From positions 124,001-188,000 of the forward strand of contig JASGJS010000001.1 of NCBI GenBank assembly GCA_047601185.1: a stretch of 64,000 bases of DNA, written 5' to 3'. Shown piece after piece: positions 44,816 to 53,112 of this stretch. The notes below the pieces were generated by a model. It saw nothing but the letters and a program-made list of their open reading frames with translations. It searched no databases and was not told the origin of the DNA. Made by a program: the position numbers and the translations under genes. Numbering within the stretch: position 1 is the first letter of the stretch; every line of letters begins with the position of its first letter. This DNA comes from JASGJS01 sp047601185. GTDB taxonomy: Bacteria; Pseudomonadota; Gammaproteobacteria; JAURND01.

Positions 44816-45161
44816 CGTGACTTGCCTGCTTTTTCTTTTCGGTCATCGCCCAGAGTTTTTCTAGGTTATAAAATTCTCGGGTTTGGGCCAGCATAATGTG
44901 GACGATAATATCGCCCAGGTCGACTAAAATCCATTCGTTGGAATCTTGGCCTTCCATTCCGAGCGGCTTGAAGCCTTGCTGTTTGCATTCGGTCACCAGT
45001 TTATCGGCGATGGCTTTAGCCTGGCGTGAGGAAGTGGCAGAACAGACAATCATGTGGTCGGTAACGCTGGTTAAATGCCGGACATCAAGATTGGCAATGT
45101 CTTGTGCTTTCATTTCATTGAGAATGTGGATTACTAAGTCGAGTAAGTTATTAAATTGCAT
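44805..45161 (-). CDS. rsfS: Ribosome silencing factor RsfS
   Basis: 118 residues from the ATG at 45161 (MQFNNLLDLVIHILNEMKAQDI); an in-frame extension upstream enters an inverted repeat and is not family-like. The Iojap/RsfS motifs TDHMIVCSATSSRQAKAIAD, GMEGQDSNEWILVDLGDIIVHIM and FYNLEKLW are all present. It binds L14 on the 50S subunit and blocks subunit joining in starvation. It precedes rlmH; nadD lies further upstream across a repeat-filled gap. Confidence 0.95.
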   Translation of the reverse strand: MQFNNLLDLVIHILNEMKAQDIANLDVRHLTSVTDHMIVCSATSSRQAKAIADKLVTECKQQGFKPLGMEGQDSNEWILVDLGDIIVHIMLAQTREFYNLEKLWAMTEKKKQASHGEN

Positions 45162-45193
45162 GTGATACCTTCGTTGAGTGGTGCCTGCTATCC

Positions 45194-45315
45194 GCAGAGA
45201 TAGACTTGAAGGGAGCATGACTTAAGACACGCCGTGAATACGTCCCTGTAGGCTTCTCTTTTTCGTCCATGAAAAAGAGAGTCTTAAGTCATGCTCCCTT
45301 CAAGTCTATCTCTGC
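45194..45315. repeat. Long perfect inverted repeat upstream of rsfS
   Basis: A 35-base arm (GCAGAGATAGACTTGAAGGG... to 45228) is exactly repeated in reverse at 45281-45315. The 52-base centre contains its own hairpin (CTCTTTTTC..GAAAAAGAG). It lies between rsfS and nadD, 32 bases from the rsfS start, and would fold into a very stable RNA. It looks like a miniature mobile element; no relative is in this window. Confidence 0.9.
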
Positions 45316-45410
45316 TTACTTGGGTGCTACTTTTCTCTCTTTTGCCCTTTTTATCTTTTGTATATTCAGCACTTTCTAAGACAAGCTCAGTGCTCCGAAG
45401 AGGCACTCAA

Positions 45411-45515
45411 GAGGCGGCGTCGTCCCGGCATGGATGCCGGGATCCAGTTCGCGGAAGCAAAACTTTACATCCTTGTAGTCTGAATCCCCGCATCCATGCG
45501 AGGACGACGCCTCCT
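45411..45515. repeat. Second inverted repeat in the rsfS-nadD gap
   Basis: GAGGCGGCGTCGTCCCGGCATGGATGCCGGGATCCAG faces an imperfect reverse copy at 45479-45515. The motif resembles the widespread TCCCG..CGGGATCCAG intergenic repeats of Gammaproteobacteria. The 399-base gap from 45162 to 45560 holds only these two repeats. Confidence 0.8.
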
Positions 45516-45560
45516 GCTTATTCTGAGCTCAAGCTTCTCTTAGGATGTGCTGAATGGATA

Positions 45561-46310
45561 CTATTTTTTTACATAATAACCATTTTCTTGTATCACCTTC
45601 CAAACTGCTTGTGGCAATAACACTTTCGCAGCCGCTTCGTTTTTCGTTGATAATAAATGTCGAATCTGGCTGGCCGAAATAGCGACGGGATCTAATGGTA
45701 AAAAATAAATATACCCCGCAGGTTTTTGGTGCAACAAGTGAAAATCCTGTATCTGATGGTTATGCAGCCATTTATCTAAGGTGGGATTACCCACGTATTC
45801 AAAGTTGGCGCGCGTCGCTACGACCACATGGACATAATTTAAAATGTCTTGCCAGGCTTTCCACAAATGAAATTGTGAGAATTGTTCTATACCGACAATG
45901 AAATTTAACGAAACGCTAGGGCCCATTTGTTCGCGGATCAGCTTAACGGTATCAATCGTATAAGAAACGCCTTCGCGATTCACCTCGCATAAATTTAATT
46001 GCAACTCAGGTTGATTGGCAATTGCTGCGCTGAGCATAGTTAAACGATCTGCGATGCTGGCGACGGGTGGAGATTTTAGCGGCGGTTGTGCGCAGGGAAT
46101 AAGTTGTACCACTTTAAGGTGCAAAGCATGATAAACACTTAACGCCAGATGAATGTGTCCTAAATGGACAGGATCAAATGTGCCGCCTAACAAGCCCACC
46201 GCTGAACTTTGTTGTACGGGCAGTTTTTCATTCGACCAGGTTTTTTCTATGGTGTATTCGCCAAAGTCACTATGACCATCTTGTGAAAGTGGATTATTGT
46301 GCATACTCAT
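45561..46310 (-). CDS. nadD: Nicotinate-nucleotide adenylyltransferase
   Basis: 249 residues. The nucleotidyltransferase motif GLLGGTFDPVHLGHIHLA (about 39-56), IGVEQFSQFHLWK-like region, VATRAN and the late motif ISASQIRHLL are all typical of NadD, which makes deamido-NAD from nicotinate mononucleotide and ATP. The N-terminal 36 residues precede the usual start and are not conserved in the family, so a later start (for example the GTG in AVGLLGG) is possible. Gene order nadD-rsfS-rlmH is conserved, although separated here by repeats. Confidence 0.93.
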   Translation of the reverse strand: MSMHNNPLSQDGHSDFGEYTIEKTWSNEKLPVQQSSAVGLLGGTFDPVHLGHIHLALSVYHALHLKVVQLIPCAQPPLKSPPVASIADRLTMLSAAIANQPELQLNLCEVNREGVSYTIDTVKLIREQMGPSVSLNFIVGIEQFSQFHLWKAWQDILNYVHVVVATRANFEYVGNPTLDKWLHNHQIQDFHLLHQKPAGYIYFLPLDPVAISASQIRHLLSTKNEAAAKVLLPQAVWKVIQENGYYVKK

Positions 46311-46327
46311 CTCATTAAAAATATTTT

Positions 46328-46495
46328 AGCGGGCTAGCAGCCCGCGCTCCCAAGCTCGAGCTTCACATAAGTTAAAGCTGTCGTCAAACATTGAAATTCT
46401 TTCATCCAAATTAAAGCTTGAGAAGGCAGGAAACCATCCCTTTGGCGTTCGAAATGAAAGGCGCAAAACTTGGGAGCGCGGGCAGCTTGCCCGCT
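46328..46495. repeat. REPIN-like inverted-repeat element, copy E
   Basis: About 168 bp. The left end is the CTAGCAG variant and the right end the CAGCTTG variant, so the two ends are mixed types. It fills the gap between nadD and holA. Confidence 0.9.
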
Positions 46496-46504
46496 AAAAT
46501 AAAA

Positions 46505-47506
46505 TTATAATATAAAAATACCCGCCACCGCCAAAGTCAACTTCAATAAATGTTCCCATATCTTAGCAGACAGCGCACCCTTAATCATTTGATCTATTTC
46601 ACCTGCTTGACACAAACACTGTTGCAAGCTCCCTAAGGTATGCCGTGCTAACACATGGCGCATTGCCATCTGACGTTTTTCATTTTGCCAGCCATAACTG
46701 CTGGCTTTTTGAGCCTGAGGTTTTTCGATTTGCGCGATCAGCTGCCGCAATTCGCGCGTTAACGCCCATAAAATTAAGATGGGTTCTACTCCCACTTGTC
46801 GTAATAGCGAAAATGTGCGCACAATCTCAGCCGTTTTTCCAGAGGGTAACACATCGATTAAATCAAATACGGTGAGGCAAGCATTCTCGCTGCTGACTGC
46901 CTTCACTTGTTCTAGCGTCAACTCTCCTTGATGGAACAAGGCGAGTTTTTCAATTTCCTGGGCCAGTGCCAATAAATGACCTTCCGTGCGCTGCAACAAT
47001 AACTGTAAAGCGGCCGGGGGGATTTGTAAACCCCGTTGCTGCAACCGGCGGGTTGCCCAAGGTCCACATTGTGCTGACGACATGGGCCATATCGCCACTA
47101 ACGCGCCGATTTTCTGTAAGGCCTTAACCCAATCGAGTTTTTCTAAGCTTTTATCAGGCTTATGCGGGGTGATCACCAGCAGCAGTTTTTGAGGATTAGG
47201 GGCTGTTACATACTGTAATAAAATCTTTTTTGCTTCTTCTTTCAATTGGAGACTGGATAAATGCAACTCGATGATTTGTTGGTCGCTGAAGAGTGAACCA
47301 TTCTGACAAGCCAGCTGGAATTCTTGCCAATTAAAGCCTGTTTCGACGGTAAAACGCAGTGTTTCCAGAAAACCTGCTGCTTTAGCGGCTTGTTTGATAT
47401 TCGCTCGCGCCTCTTCCACAAATAAGACTTCTTCGCCAGCAATTAAGTAAACGGGCAGCAATTGACGTTTTAGCTGGTTAGCCAATTGCTCGGGGGTGAT
47501 TTTCAT
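46505..47506 (-). CDS. holA: DNA polymerase III subunit delta
   Basis: 333 residues. The N-terminal region LLPVYLIAGEEVLFVEEA and the clamp-binding delta fold (LLLVITPHKPDKSLEKLDWVKAL), followed by the C-terminal collar helices (EPILILWALTRELRQLIAQ), identify HolA. It opens the beta clamp in the clamp-loader complex. The last residues (LAVAGIFIL) run up to the edge of REPIN-like copy E. It overlaps lptE as ATGA, the conserved lptE-holA pair. Confidence 0.93.
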   Translation of the reverse strand: MKITPEQLANQLKRQLLPVYLIAGEEVLFVEEARANIKQAAKAAGFLETLRFTVETGFNWQEFQLACQNGSLFSDQQIIELHLSSLQLKEEAKKILLQYVTAPNPQKLLLVITPHKPDKSLEKLDWVKALQKIGALVAIWPMSSAQCGPWATRRLQQRGLQIPPAALQLLLQRTEGHLLALAQEIEKLALFHQGELTLEQVKAVSSENACLTVFDLIDVLPSGKTAEIVRTFSLLRQVGVEPILILWALTRELRQLIAQIEKPQAQKASSYGWQNEKRQMAMRHVLARHTLGSLQQCLCQAGEIDQMIKGALSAKIWEHLLKLTLAVAGIFIL

Positions 47507-48027
47507 AGGATCGATCTAACTTGCTCTGAACTCAACCGGTAGTATAACTGGGAAATAATATCGCGCTCCATTTCTTTTTCGAGTAAAGCCAATTGGTTAT
47601 TGGATTCTATCATTTGATTGGCGCTTAACGTTAAATTACGAATCGAAGTGAGCTGCATAGGGGGTAATAAAGGTTGGCCGGCGGCATTTTGCAAGGTCAC
47701 GACCACGCTGTATGTGACGGTATAAATGCGAGTCTGATTACTGGTGCCTATGGTGCTGGCGCGCGTTACAACGACGGGCTTAGCCACTTTTAAGGTGATA
47801 GGCGCTGAGCAGGGCGCGGAGACTAATTGTACACCGGCTGAAGCTAAGCTACGCTGTAAATTAATTTCAAACTCCCCATAGGGGTTTTCCATGGCCAAAT
47901 ACAACGTCCGCAAAGCTGGCGGCCAATGAGAATGGCCCCGTAAATGAAAAGCGCAGCCGGTCATAAAGGCTAATGCCAGGCTTAATCCAAGGGCTAACAA
48001 AAACTGACGGCTCAGGTGTAATCGCAT
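47503..48027 (-). CDS. lptE: LPS-assembly lipoprotein LptE
   Basis: 174 residues. The signal peptide ends in a lipobox ALAFMTGCAFHLRG. The mature part begins with the family's CGFHLRG-like motif and covers the LptE fold (LYLAMENPYGEFEINLQRSL, TSIRNLTLSANQMIESNNQ). It plugs the LptD barrel and helps insert lipopolysaccharide in the outer membrane. It usually follows leuS; here instead a divergent short-chain dehydrogenase lies upstream with only 26 bases between the two starts. Confidence 0.92.
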   Translation of the reverse strand: MRLHLSRQFLLALGLSLALAFMTGCAFHLRGHSHWPPALRTLYLAMENPYGEFEINLQRSLASAGVQLVSAPCSAPITLKVAKPVVVTRASTIGTSNQTRIYTVTYSVVVTLQNAAGQPLLPPMQLTSIRNLTLSANQMIESNNQLALLEKEMERDIISQLYYRLSSEQVRSIL

Positions 48028-48053
48028 ATACTATCTTTATTTAGGTTAAGTCG

Positions 48054-48791
48054 ATGAATATCAAAACGGTCTTAATAACAGGCGCTGCACGCAGGCTGGG
48101 TCGGGCCATCGCTGAACACTTGCACCAGCAAGGCATGCGCATCCTGCTACATTATCATACTTCCCAAGACGCTGCACAAGCTCTAGCCGATCAGCTCAAC
48201 CAATTACGCCCAAATTCTGTGCATGCGCTTCAAGCCAATTTGAGGGTCCATGCCGATTTGGAACGACTCGCTAAAGCAGCCCAACAAGTCTGGGGACAGG
48301 TAGATGGGTTGATTAACAACGCCTCAGCATTTTTCCCCACCGCAATTGGGGAAACCTCCCAACAAGACTGGGATCACCTAATGGGTGCCAACCTTAAAGC
48401 CCCCTTCTTCTTATCACAATTGCTAGCGCCCGCCTTAAAATTTGCCGGGGGCTCCATCATTAACATCACTGATATTCATGGCGAAAAGCCTTTGAAAAAT
48501 TATCCGGTCTATTCGATGACTAAAGCCGGCTTGATCATGCTGACCCATAGTTTAGCCAAAGAATTAGGGCCCGAAATACGGGTCAATGCGATTTCTCCGG
48601 GCTCTATTTTATGGCCAGAAGGCGCGAATGTGTTGGATACGACTCTTCAAGCAGACATTGTAGAGAGAACAGCCCTTAAGCGAAAAGGCACCCCACTAGA
48701 CATTGCTAAAGCCTCTAATTATCTGCTCAATGCGGATTATGTGACGGGGCAGGTGCTGGCGGTGGATGGAGGGCGATTGTTGAATTGTTAG
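48054..48791 (+). CDS. Pteridine reductase-type short-chain dehydrogenase
   Basis: 245 residues, SDR fold. The cofactor motif TGAARRLGRAIA has the TGxxxRxG form that marks pteridine reductases and FolM. LINNASAFFPT, catalytic Tyr/Lys in YSMTKAGLIML, and the C-terminal TGQVLAVDGG are present. It likely reduces dihydropteridines or dihydrofolate with NADPH. folE (GTP cyclohydrolase I) lies 1.3 kb downstream on the same strand, a fitting neighbour. Confidence 0.85.
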   Translation: MNIKTVLITGAARRLGRAIAEHLHQQGMRILLHYHTSQDAAQALADQLNQLRPNSVHALQANLRVHADLERLAKAAQQVWGQVDGLINNASAFFPTAIGETSQQDWDHLMGANLKAPFFLSQLLAPALKFAGGSIINITDIHGEKPLKNYPVYSMTKAGLIMLTHSLAKELGPEIRVNAISPGSILWPEGANVLDTTLQADIVERTALKRKGTPLDIAKASNYLLNADYVTGQVLAVDGGRLLNC

Positions 48792-48797
48792 ATAGGG

Positions 48798-49091
48798 TTA
48801 CAAGCATTTTTTTAAATCACGATAAAAATTTTCATGAACCCCCAGCGCGAGTAACAACCGTTCTTTAGGAATCCATTCATAGGCAAGTAGCATTTCCTGA
48901 TGGTCAATTTTGAACTTATAGACATAGACCCCCGCTAGATCACCCTTTTTTTCTTGCCCCAATTTTGGATTTCGCACGATTTCATTGATGGCATCATTAA
49001 CTTTAACTTTACTTTGTCGACACAGCTTTTTATAAGCTTTTTTAAAAGCAGGCATCTGCTTAATGCTGATATCAGTCATCTTCAAACTCAA
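48798..49091 (-). CDS. RelE/ParE-superfamily toxin
   Basis: 97 residues (93 from the alternative ATG at 49079). The fold motifs FKKAYKKLCRQSKVKVNDAINEIVRNP, KGDLAGVYVYKFKID and LLLALGVHENFYRDLKK match RelE/ParE toxins, which cut mRNA on ribosomes or poison gyrase. Which activity applies is not clear. It overlaps the upstream antitoxin by 20 bases or 8, depending on start, giving the antitoxin-first order usual for such pairs. Confidence 0.85.
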   Translation of the reverse strand: MSLKMTDISIKQMPAFKKAYKKLCRQSKVKVNDAINEIVRNPKLGQEKKGDLAGVYVYKFKIDHQEMLLAYEWIPKERLLLALGVHENFYRDLKKCL

Positions 49092-49305
49092 AAGGCTCTG
49101 CTAATGATCGGTCCAGTTGTTTTGAAATCATCAAATCCCTTAGAAACTCAACGGGTAAATCAGGGTTATCTAAAGCACATTTTCCAATTTTAGCCCAAAA
49201 TTCAATTTGGTGAGGAATAGAACGGCATTCCGCATGTGCCACCTTTTTAGCTGCGCTATAAATTGTTTCATCAATTCGAACAGGAACACCCATAAACACC
49301 CCCAC
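49072..49305 (-). CDS. ParD-like antitoxin
   Basis: 77 residues (73 from the ATG at 49293). VPVRIDETIYSAAKKVAHAECRSIPHQIEFWAKIGKCALDNPDLP matches the ParD_like antitoxin family, a ribbon-helix-helix-type protein. The acidic tail AEPFEFEDD should bind the toxin. It likely represses its own promoter in the 112-base gap to the HicB-like gene. Confidence 0.82.
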   Translation of the reverse strand: MGVFMGVPVRIDETIYSAAKKVAHAECRSIPHQIEFWAKIGKCALDNPDLPVEFLRDLMISKQLDRSLAEPFEFEDD

Positions 49306-49417
49306 ACAATAGTTTCAATTTGCTACATTTGTAGTATAGCACAAATTACCCTGCTTTACAAATCTTCACTTTTACATTCACCTATTTAATGGTTATCATT
49401 TATACAAGGAGGGGTCC

Positions 49418-49753
49418 ATGAAAGACATTATGCACTACCGAGGCTACTTCGGTTCGGTTCATTTTGATAATGAAGGTTTATTTTTTTATGGAAAAATAGA
49501 ATTCGTGCGCGCACTTATTAGTTATGAAGCCACTGATGCCAAAGGAATTAAAAAAGCTTTTGAAGAGGCTGTTGATGATTATTTAGAAATGTGCGAAAGA
49601 CAACATATAAAGCCTGAAATACCATTTAAAGGGAGTTTAAATATTAGATTAGGGTCAGATCTACATAGAAAAGTTGCTATCGCTGCTGAATTAAATCATT
49701 TAACTATTAATAAGTTTATTGTCCAAACTTTGGATCGCGTTATTTCTAACTGA
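49418..49753 (+). CDS. HicB-family protein, no HicA partner seen
   Basis: 111 residues. The HicB fold appears first (HYRGYFGSVHFDNEGLFFYGKIEF..ATDAKGIKKAFEEAVDDYLEMCE), then an RHH DNA-binding end (FKGSLNIRLGSDLHRKVAIAAELNHLTINKFIVQTL). GGAGG precedes the ATG. No HicA-like double-stranded-RNA-binding toxin (about 60 residues) is found on either side, so it may be an orphan regulator or an anti-addiction remnant. Confidence 0.82.
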   Translation: MKDIMHYRGYFGSVHFDNEGLFFYGKIEFVRALISYEATDAKGIKKAFEEAVDDYLEMCERQHIKPEIPFKGSLNIRLGSDLHRKVAIAAELNHLTINKFIVQTLDRVISN

Positions 49754-49774
49754 TTAGGCATGCAGAGGATAAAG

Positions 49775-50119
49775 ATGCAAAATTGTCTTTTTTGTAAAAT
49801 CATTCAAAAAGAAATCCCCGCCACCATTATCTGGGAAGATGATCAAATCATTGCATTTGATGATATCTACCCTCGTGCCCCTCAACATAAGCTGATCATT
49901 CCCCGTAAGCACATTGCCACTCTTAATGACCTCACACCAGAGGATACGCAGCTGGCAGGCCATTTGCTGATGACAGCCCAAGCCCTTGCCAAACAATTAG
50001 GCATCGCGGAGCCAGGGTATCGGGTGGTGATGAACTGTAATGCAGGCGCTGGACAAGTGGTGTATCATATTCATTTACATTTATTAGGTGGACGATCATT
50101 GCAATGGCCACCGGGGTGA
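49775..50119 (+). CDS. HIT-family nucleotide hydrolase (HinT-like)
   Basis: 114 residues from the ATG at 49775, preceded by AGAGG; a start at 49760 is also possible. NCLFCKIIQKEIPATIIWEDD starts the fold, PRKHI lies in the middle, and the catalytic histidine triad is HIHLHLLG. HinT enzymes hydrolyse purine phosphoramidates such as AMP-lysine. It stands one operon-like step upstream of folE, with three bases between stop and start. Confidence 0.92.
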   Translation: MQNCLFCKIIQKEIPATIIWEDDQIIAFDDIYPRAPQHKLIIPRKHIATLNDLTPEDTQLAGHLLMTAQALAKQLGIAEPGYRVVMNCNAGAGQVVYHIHLHLLGGRSLQWPPG

Positions 50120-50122
50120 GTG

Positions 50123-50665
50123 ATGAAGCAATATTTCCGAGACATTATCAAAGCCATTGGCGAAGATCCAGACCGTGAGGGTCTAAAAGACACCCCTCGC
50201 CGTGCCGCCGAAGCCATGGCCTATTTAACCAAGGGTTATACCGACAACCTTCAAGAACTCCTGAATTCCGCGTTATTTACCTCCACCATGTCTGAAATGG
50301 TGTTGGTAAAAGACATTGAATTGTATTCCTTGTGCGAACATCATCTGTTGCCTTTTATCGGCAAATGCCATGTCGCCTATATTCCCCAAGGCAAAATCAT
50401 TGGGCTGTCTAAAATCGCGCGAATTGTGGATTTATTTGCGCGCAGATTACAAGTGCAGGAGCAATTAACCGAGCAAATTGCCGAATGTTTACAGCAAGCG
50501 GTGAATCCAGCTGGCGTGGGAGTTATCATTGAAGCCAAACATCTTTGCATGATGATGCGAGGGGTTGAGAAACAAAATTCGGTGATGAAAACCTCCAAAA
50601 TGTTAGGGTGTTTTGCGGAGGATTATCGCACGCGGGGAGAATTTTTAAGTTTAGTGGCGAGTTAG
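50123..50665 (+). CDS. folE: GTP cyclohydrolase I
   Basis: 180 residues from the ATG at 50123 (a GTG lies just before it). The zinc ligands in LCEHHLLPFIGKCHVAYIP and EAKHLCMMMRGV, and the KTSKMLGCF-like end, identify type IA GTP cyclohydrolase I, which makes dihydroneopterin triphosphate for folate. The second motif reads CMMMRGV where CMTMRGV is usual. Other members follow with STSxxRG where this reads MKTSKML. It pairs functionally with the pteridine reductase upstream. Confidence 0.95.
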   Translation: MKQYFRDIIKAIGEDPDREGLKDTPRRAAEAMAYLTKGYTDNLQELLNSALFTSTMSEMVLVKDIELYSLCEHHLLPFIGKCHVAYIPQGKIIGLSKIARIVDLFARRLQVQEQLTEQIAECLQQAVNPAGVGVIIEAKHLCMMMRGVEKQNSVMKTSKMLGCFAEDYRTRGEFLSLVAS

Positions 50666-50701
50666 CTGAGCAACCGAGTCATAAAATCGTGAGATAGGTA
50701 T

Positions 50702-51517
50702 ATGAGTGAAGATCGAAAAAAATTTGGGACAGCTGTATATCATAAAATGGAAGCTTTGGCGAACAATGATTATATGCGCATTGTTACATTAGAAAATTTT
50801 AAAAAATTCATCCCTGACAGTCATCGACTAAAGGAATTAGAAAATCTATCTAATTATACGCGTTCAGAGGCTGATGCAAAACTTTTAGAAGGACAGGAAT
50901 ATGACAATGTATGTTTAAGCCAAGCAATAAAATTCAGTAGACTTGATTTAGTGCAGTATTTGGTCAATGAATGCGACGCAGACCTCACACTGTGTGATTA
51001 TAATTTTAGGGATCCCATAAGGTTGGCCATTGATCAGATTGATATAAAGCGCGAAGAGGGTCAAGATGATCAGAATGCTGTGAATATTCTTAAATTTTTA
51101 TTGAGTAAACTTAAGACCGAACATTTAGAGCATTTAATTATCGGAGAAGTGAATGATGAACCGAAGGAACCCTTCCAATTTAGAATAAACCGACTCTATC
51201 ATGAAGTCGTAAAAAAAGGACAAGACGATATTGCTGACATGCTGTTTCGCTGGGTATCTCCAGAAATAAATTATACTAAAAACAAACGTCAGGACGATGA
51301 TGCATTGCATTCTTTCCGCCCCAAATTATTAAAAGATCCCCGCAAAAAATCTGAATCCAAACCCTCACTCCTTAGCACAAGCCCTTCAACCTTTTTAGGC
51401 AGATCTCGTTCACGCTCCCCTACGAGAGGCGATGATGAGCCTACATCTAAGCGCGAACGTAGCAGAAGCCCGGCGAGGGGTTATGTGTGCGGAGTATCAA
51501 AGCAAAACAAGCACTGA
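50702..51517 (+). CDS. Ankyrin-like protein with SR-dipeptide C-terminus; effector candidate
   Basis: 271 residues. Residues about 60-150 contain ankyrin-like helix pairs (VCLSQAIKFSRLDLVQYLVNECDADLTLCDYN). The C-terminus holds two arginine/serine blocks, SRSRSPTRG and RSRSPARG, closely resembling the RS domains of eukaryotic splicing factors. After RSRSPARG the frame ends with an atypical GYVCGVSKQNKH, while another frame (open 51463-51870) continues with Ser/Pro/Thr-rich sequence. A single-base loss in the GGGG run at 51477-51480 would explain this. No signal peptide. A secreted effector that mimics host SR proteins is an attractive but unproven reading. Confidence 0.7.
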   Translation: MSEDRKKFGTAVYHKMEALANNDYMRIVTLENFKKFIPDSHRLKELENLSNYTRSEADAKLLEGQEYDNVCLSQAIKFSRLDLVQYLVNECDADLTLCDYNFRDPIRLAIDQIDIKREEGQDDQNAVNILKFLLSKLKTEHLEHLIIGEVNDEPKEPFQFRINRLYHEVVKKGQDDIADMLFRWVSPEINYTKNKRQDDDALHSFRPKLLKDPRKKSESKPSLLSTSPSTFLGRSRSRSPTRGDDEPTSKRERSRSPARGYVCGVSKQNKH

Positions 51518-51870
51518 GCACGATAGCTGTTATAGATGCCATGGACAACCCAGAGCAGGCAGAAACCGCTCTTGTGCACTCAGAATCTTCAAATCCTATT
51601 ACAAGAATACTCACGCCATCTCCATCTCGCCCAGATCAAGTATCCACAGAAAAAGACGAAACGTCTCATGAGGCGTTAATAACCCAAAGTGAGCTTTATA
51701 GCTCTGATTCAAATAAAAGTTCGCCTGTTTCTAGATCATCATCATTAGACTCAACTACACAAGATCCAACGAGTACTCATTCCCCCTCAATTGGATCAAA
51801 TTCAAATTTAAGTTCAACTGAAGCTGTAAAGGAAGATCCTTCCCCGGAAATTCAAACAAACTCACTTTAA
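51487..51870 (+). pseudogene. Ser/Thr/Pro-rich frame, probable frameshifted tail of the SR protein
   Basis: The frame is open from 51463 to 51870 and can begin at a GTG (51487) or ATG (51541), neither with a convincing ribosome site. The product is low-complexity and disordered in appearance (SRSSSLDSTTQDPTSTHSPSIG, DPSPEIQTNSL) and matches the composition expected to follow RSRSPARG in the upstream gene. It overlaps that gene by 31 bases in the -1 frame. Either a one-base deletion split one gene or a -1 ribosomal shift joins the two. A separate small gene is the third option. Confidence 0.55.
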
Positions 51871-52985
51871 ACATCAGCCAGTACTAACTGACTCCGCTCT
51901 CGAACAGCCTCCCCAGTCAGCGCATACCCTCGCAATTGTTTATGCTGGTTATAAAATAGCGCTTTTAGATGCTTGCCTTCGCCAGTTACCTGCCATTCAC
52001 CTTCAACAGACGGGGGTATAAAAACTAAAGGGCAATCCGGGGTTTTTAGGACAATGGGCATGGTGGAATATTGAAGCGCGGTGGGCTCTGCTATTAAAGT
52101 CTTCGCCAAACTTCGGCTGCCCTGCAATAAAGGCGCTACAAACTGTAAAACTTGGCCCTGCAGCTCCATGCAATCTCCCAGAGCGTAAATATCCGCTGCG
52201 CTGGTTTGTAGATATTGGTCTACCACAATGCCCCGGTTCGTCAGCAACCCTGCCGCTTGTGCCAATTCGATATTCGGCTGCAGCCCAATCGCGCTGATGA
52301 GCAAGTCTACCGTTAAGGTTTTATCCAATAACTGTAATTGATGACCCGAAGGGAGTGATTCGATTTTTTCTAGGGTATTGGGTAAATGCCACTGCACGCC
52401 CTGCTGCGCTAAACTGTGTTGTAAAACGCGTCCAATTTGAGGAGGCAACAGCGGCGCTAAAGGATAAGCCACTGGCGCAATCACGTCTACGGCATAACCT
52501 GCCCGGCTGAGATGATTGGCAAATTCGCAGCCAATTAATCCCGCCCCCAAAATGCCGATTTTTTGTTTGCCTAATAAGGCTTGTTGTAATTGCTCATATT
52601 CATGCAAATGATTGACGGTATAAACTGACGCTTCAAAAGGTAAAGTGCGAGGACGAGCACCACAAGCTAAGATTAATTTTGAGTAGGGAAAATTTTGGTT
52701 GGCGGTATACACTTCATGCTGTGCTGGATCAATATCGGTCACAACCGTATTCGTCCAAATCTCAGCTTGCAGGCGCTGGCTCATGTCTCGAGCCGAGACA
52801 GGCTGCAGACCGACTTTTTCGGGTGCCTGGCTCAGTGCATTCGATAAAACGGGCTTAGAATAGTAACGGCCGTCAGAAGCCGTCAGGAGTTGGAGGGGGA
52901 CATTTTTATCCAGTTTTCGGATCTCTTGGGCAAGATGATAACCAGCGAGGCCTGTACCTAAGATAACAATCGGGTGCATGGGCAA
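51867..52985 (-). CDS. FAD-dependent NAD(P)H oxidoreductase (rubredoxin reductase-like)
   Basis: 372 residues. An N-terminal FAD motif (VILGTGLAGYHLAQEIRK), the ASDGRYYSKPVLSNALS segment typical of rubredoxin/NorW-type reductases, the second NAD motif GILGAGLIGCEFANHL, and the FAD motif DIYALGDCMEL are visible, with a small C-terminal domain. It would pass electrons from NAD(P)H to a small carrier such as rubredoxin. No rubredoxin gene is adjacent. Its end overlaps by four bases with the convergent Ser-rich frame. Confidence 0.85.
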   Translation of the reverse strand: MPMHPIVILGTGLAGYHLAQEIRKLDKNVPLQLLTASDGRYYSKPVLSNALSQAPEKVGLQPVSARDMSQRLQAEIWTNTVVTDIDPAQHEVYTANQNFPYSKLILACGARPRTLPFEASVYTVNHLHEYEQLQQALLGKQKIGILGAGLIGCEFANHLSRAGYAVDVIAPVAYPLAPLLPPQIGRVLQHSLAQQGVQWHLPNTLEKIESLPSGHQLQLLDKTLTVDLLISAIGLQPNIELAQAAGLLTNRGIVVDQYLQTSAADIYALGDCMELQGQVLQFVAPLLQGSRSLAKTLIAEPTALQYSTMPIVLKTPDCPLVFIPPSVEGEWQVTGEGKHLKALFYNQHKQLRGYALTGEAVRERSQLVLADV

Positions 52986-53112
52986 ATCCTTTATCGATTT
53001 AAAAGTCCCTTAAGCATAACCCACTAAGCTTAAAATTTTCTTAAGCATTTGCCTTTGGCGCAAAAACTGCTAAACCTAATAATGAATATTAAAAATTTTC
53101 AAGGATGAATCT

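Noticed and set aside
45162..45218. 19-residue N-terminal extension of RsfS
   Set aside because: It runs into the inverted repeat, and the same MLPSSLSL peptide arises on the other strand from the repeat's second arm. The ATG at 45161 matches the family start.
49306..49417. HicA toxin before the HicB-like gene
   Set aside because: I searched all frames around it for a HicA-like GxSxxH motif and found none. The open plus-strand frame at 49207 is antisense to the ParD-like gene.
51432..51671. Third-frame open stretch across the SR-protein end
   Set aside because: Its composition is not protein-like (many Cys, Arg, His), and it ends before the Ser/Pro-rich frame that better continues the gene.
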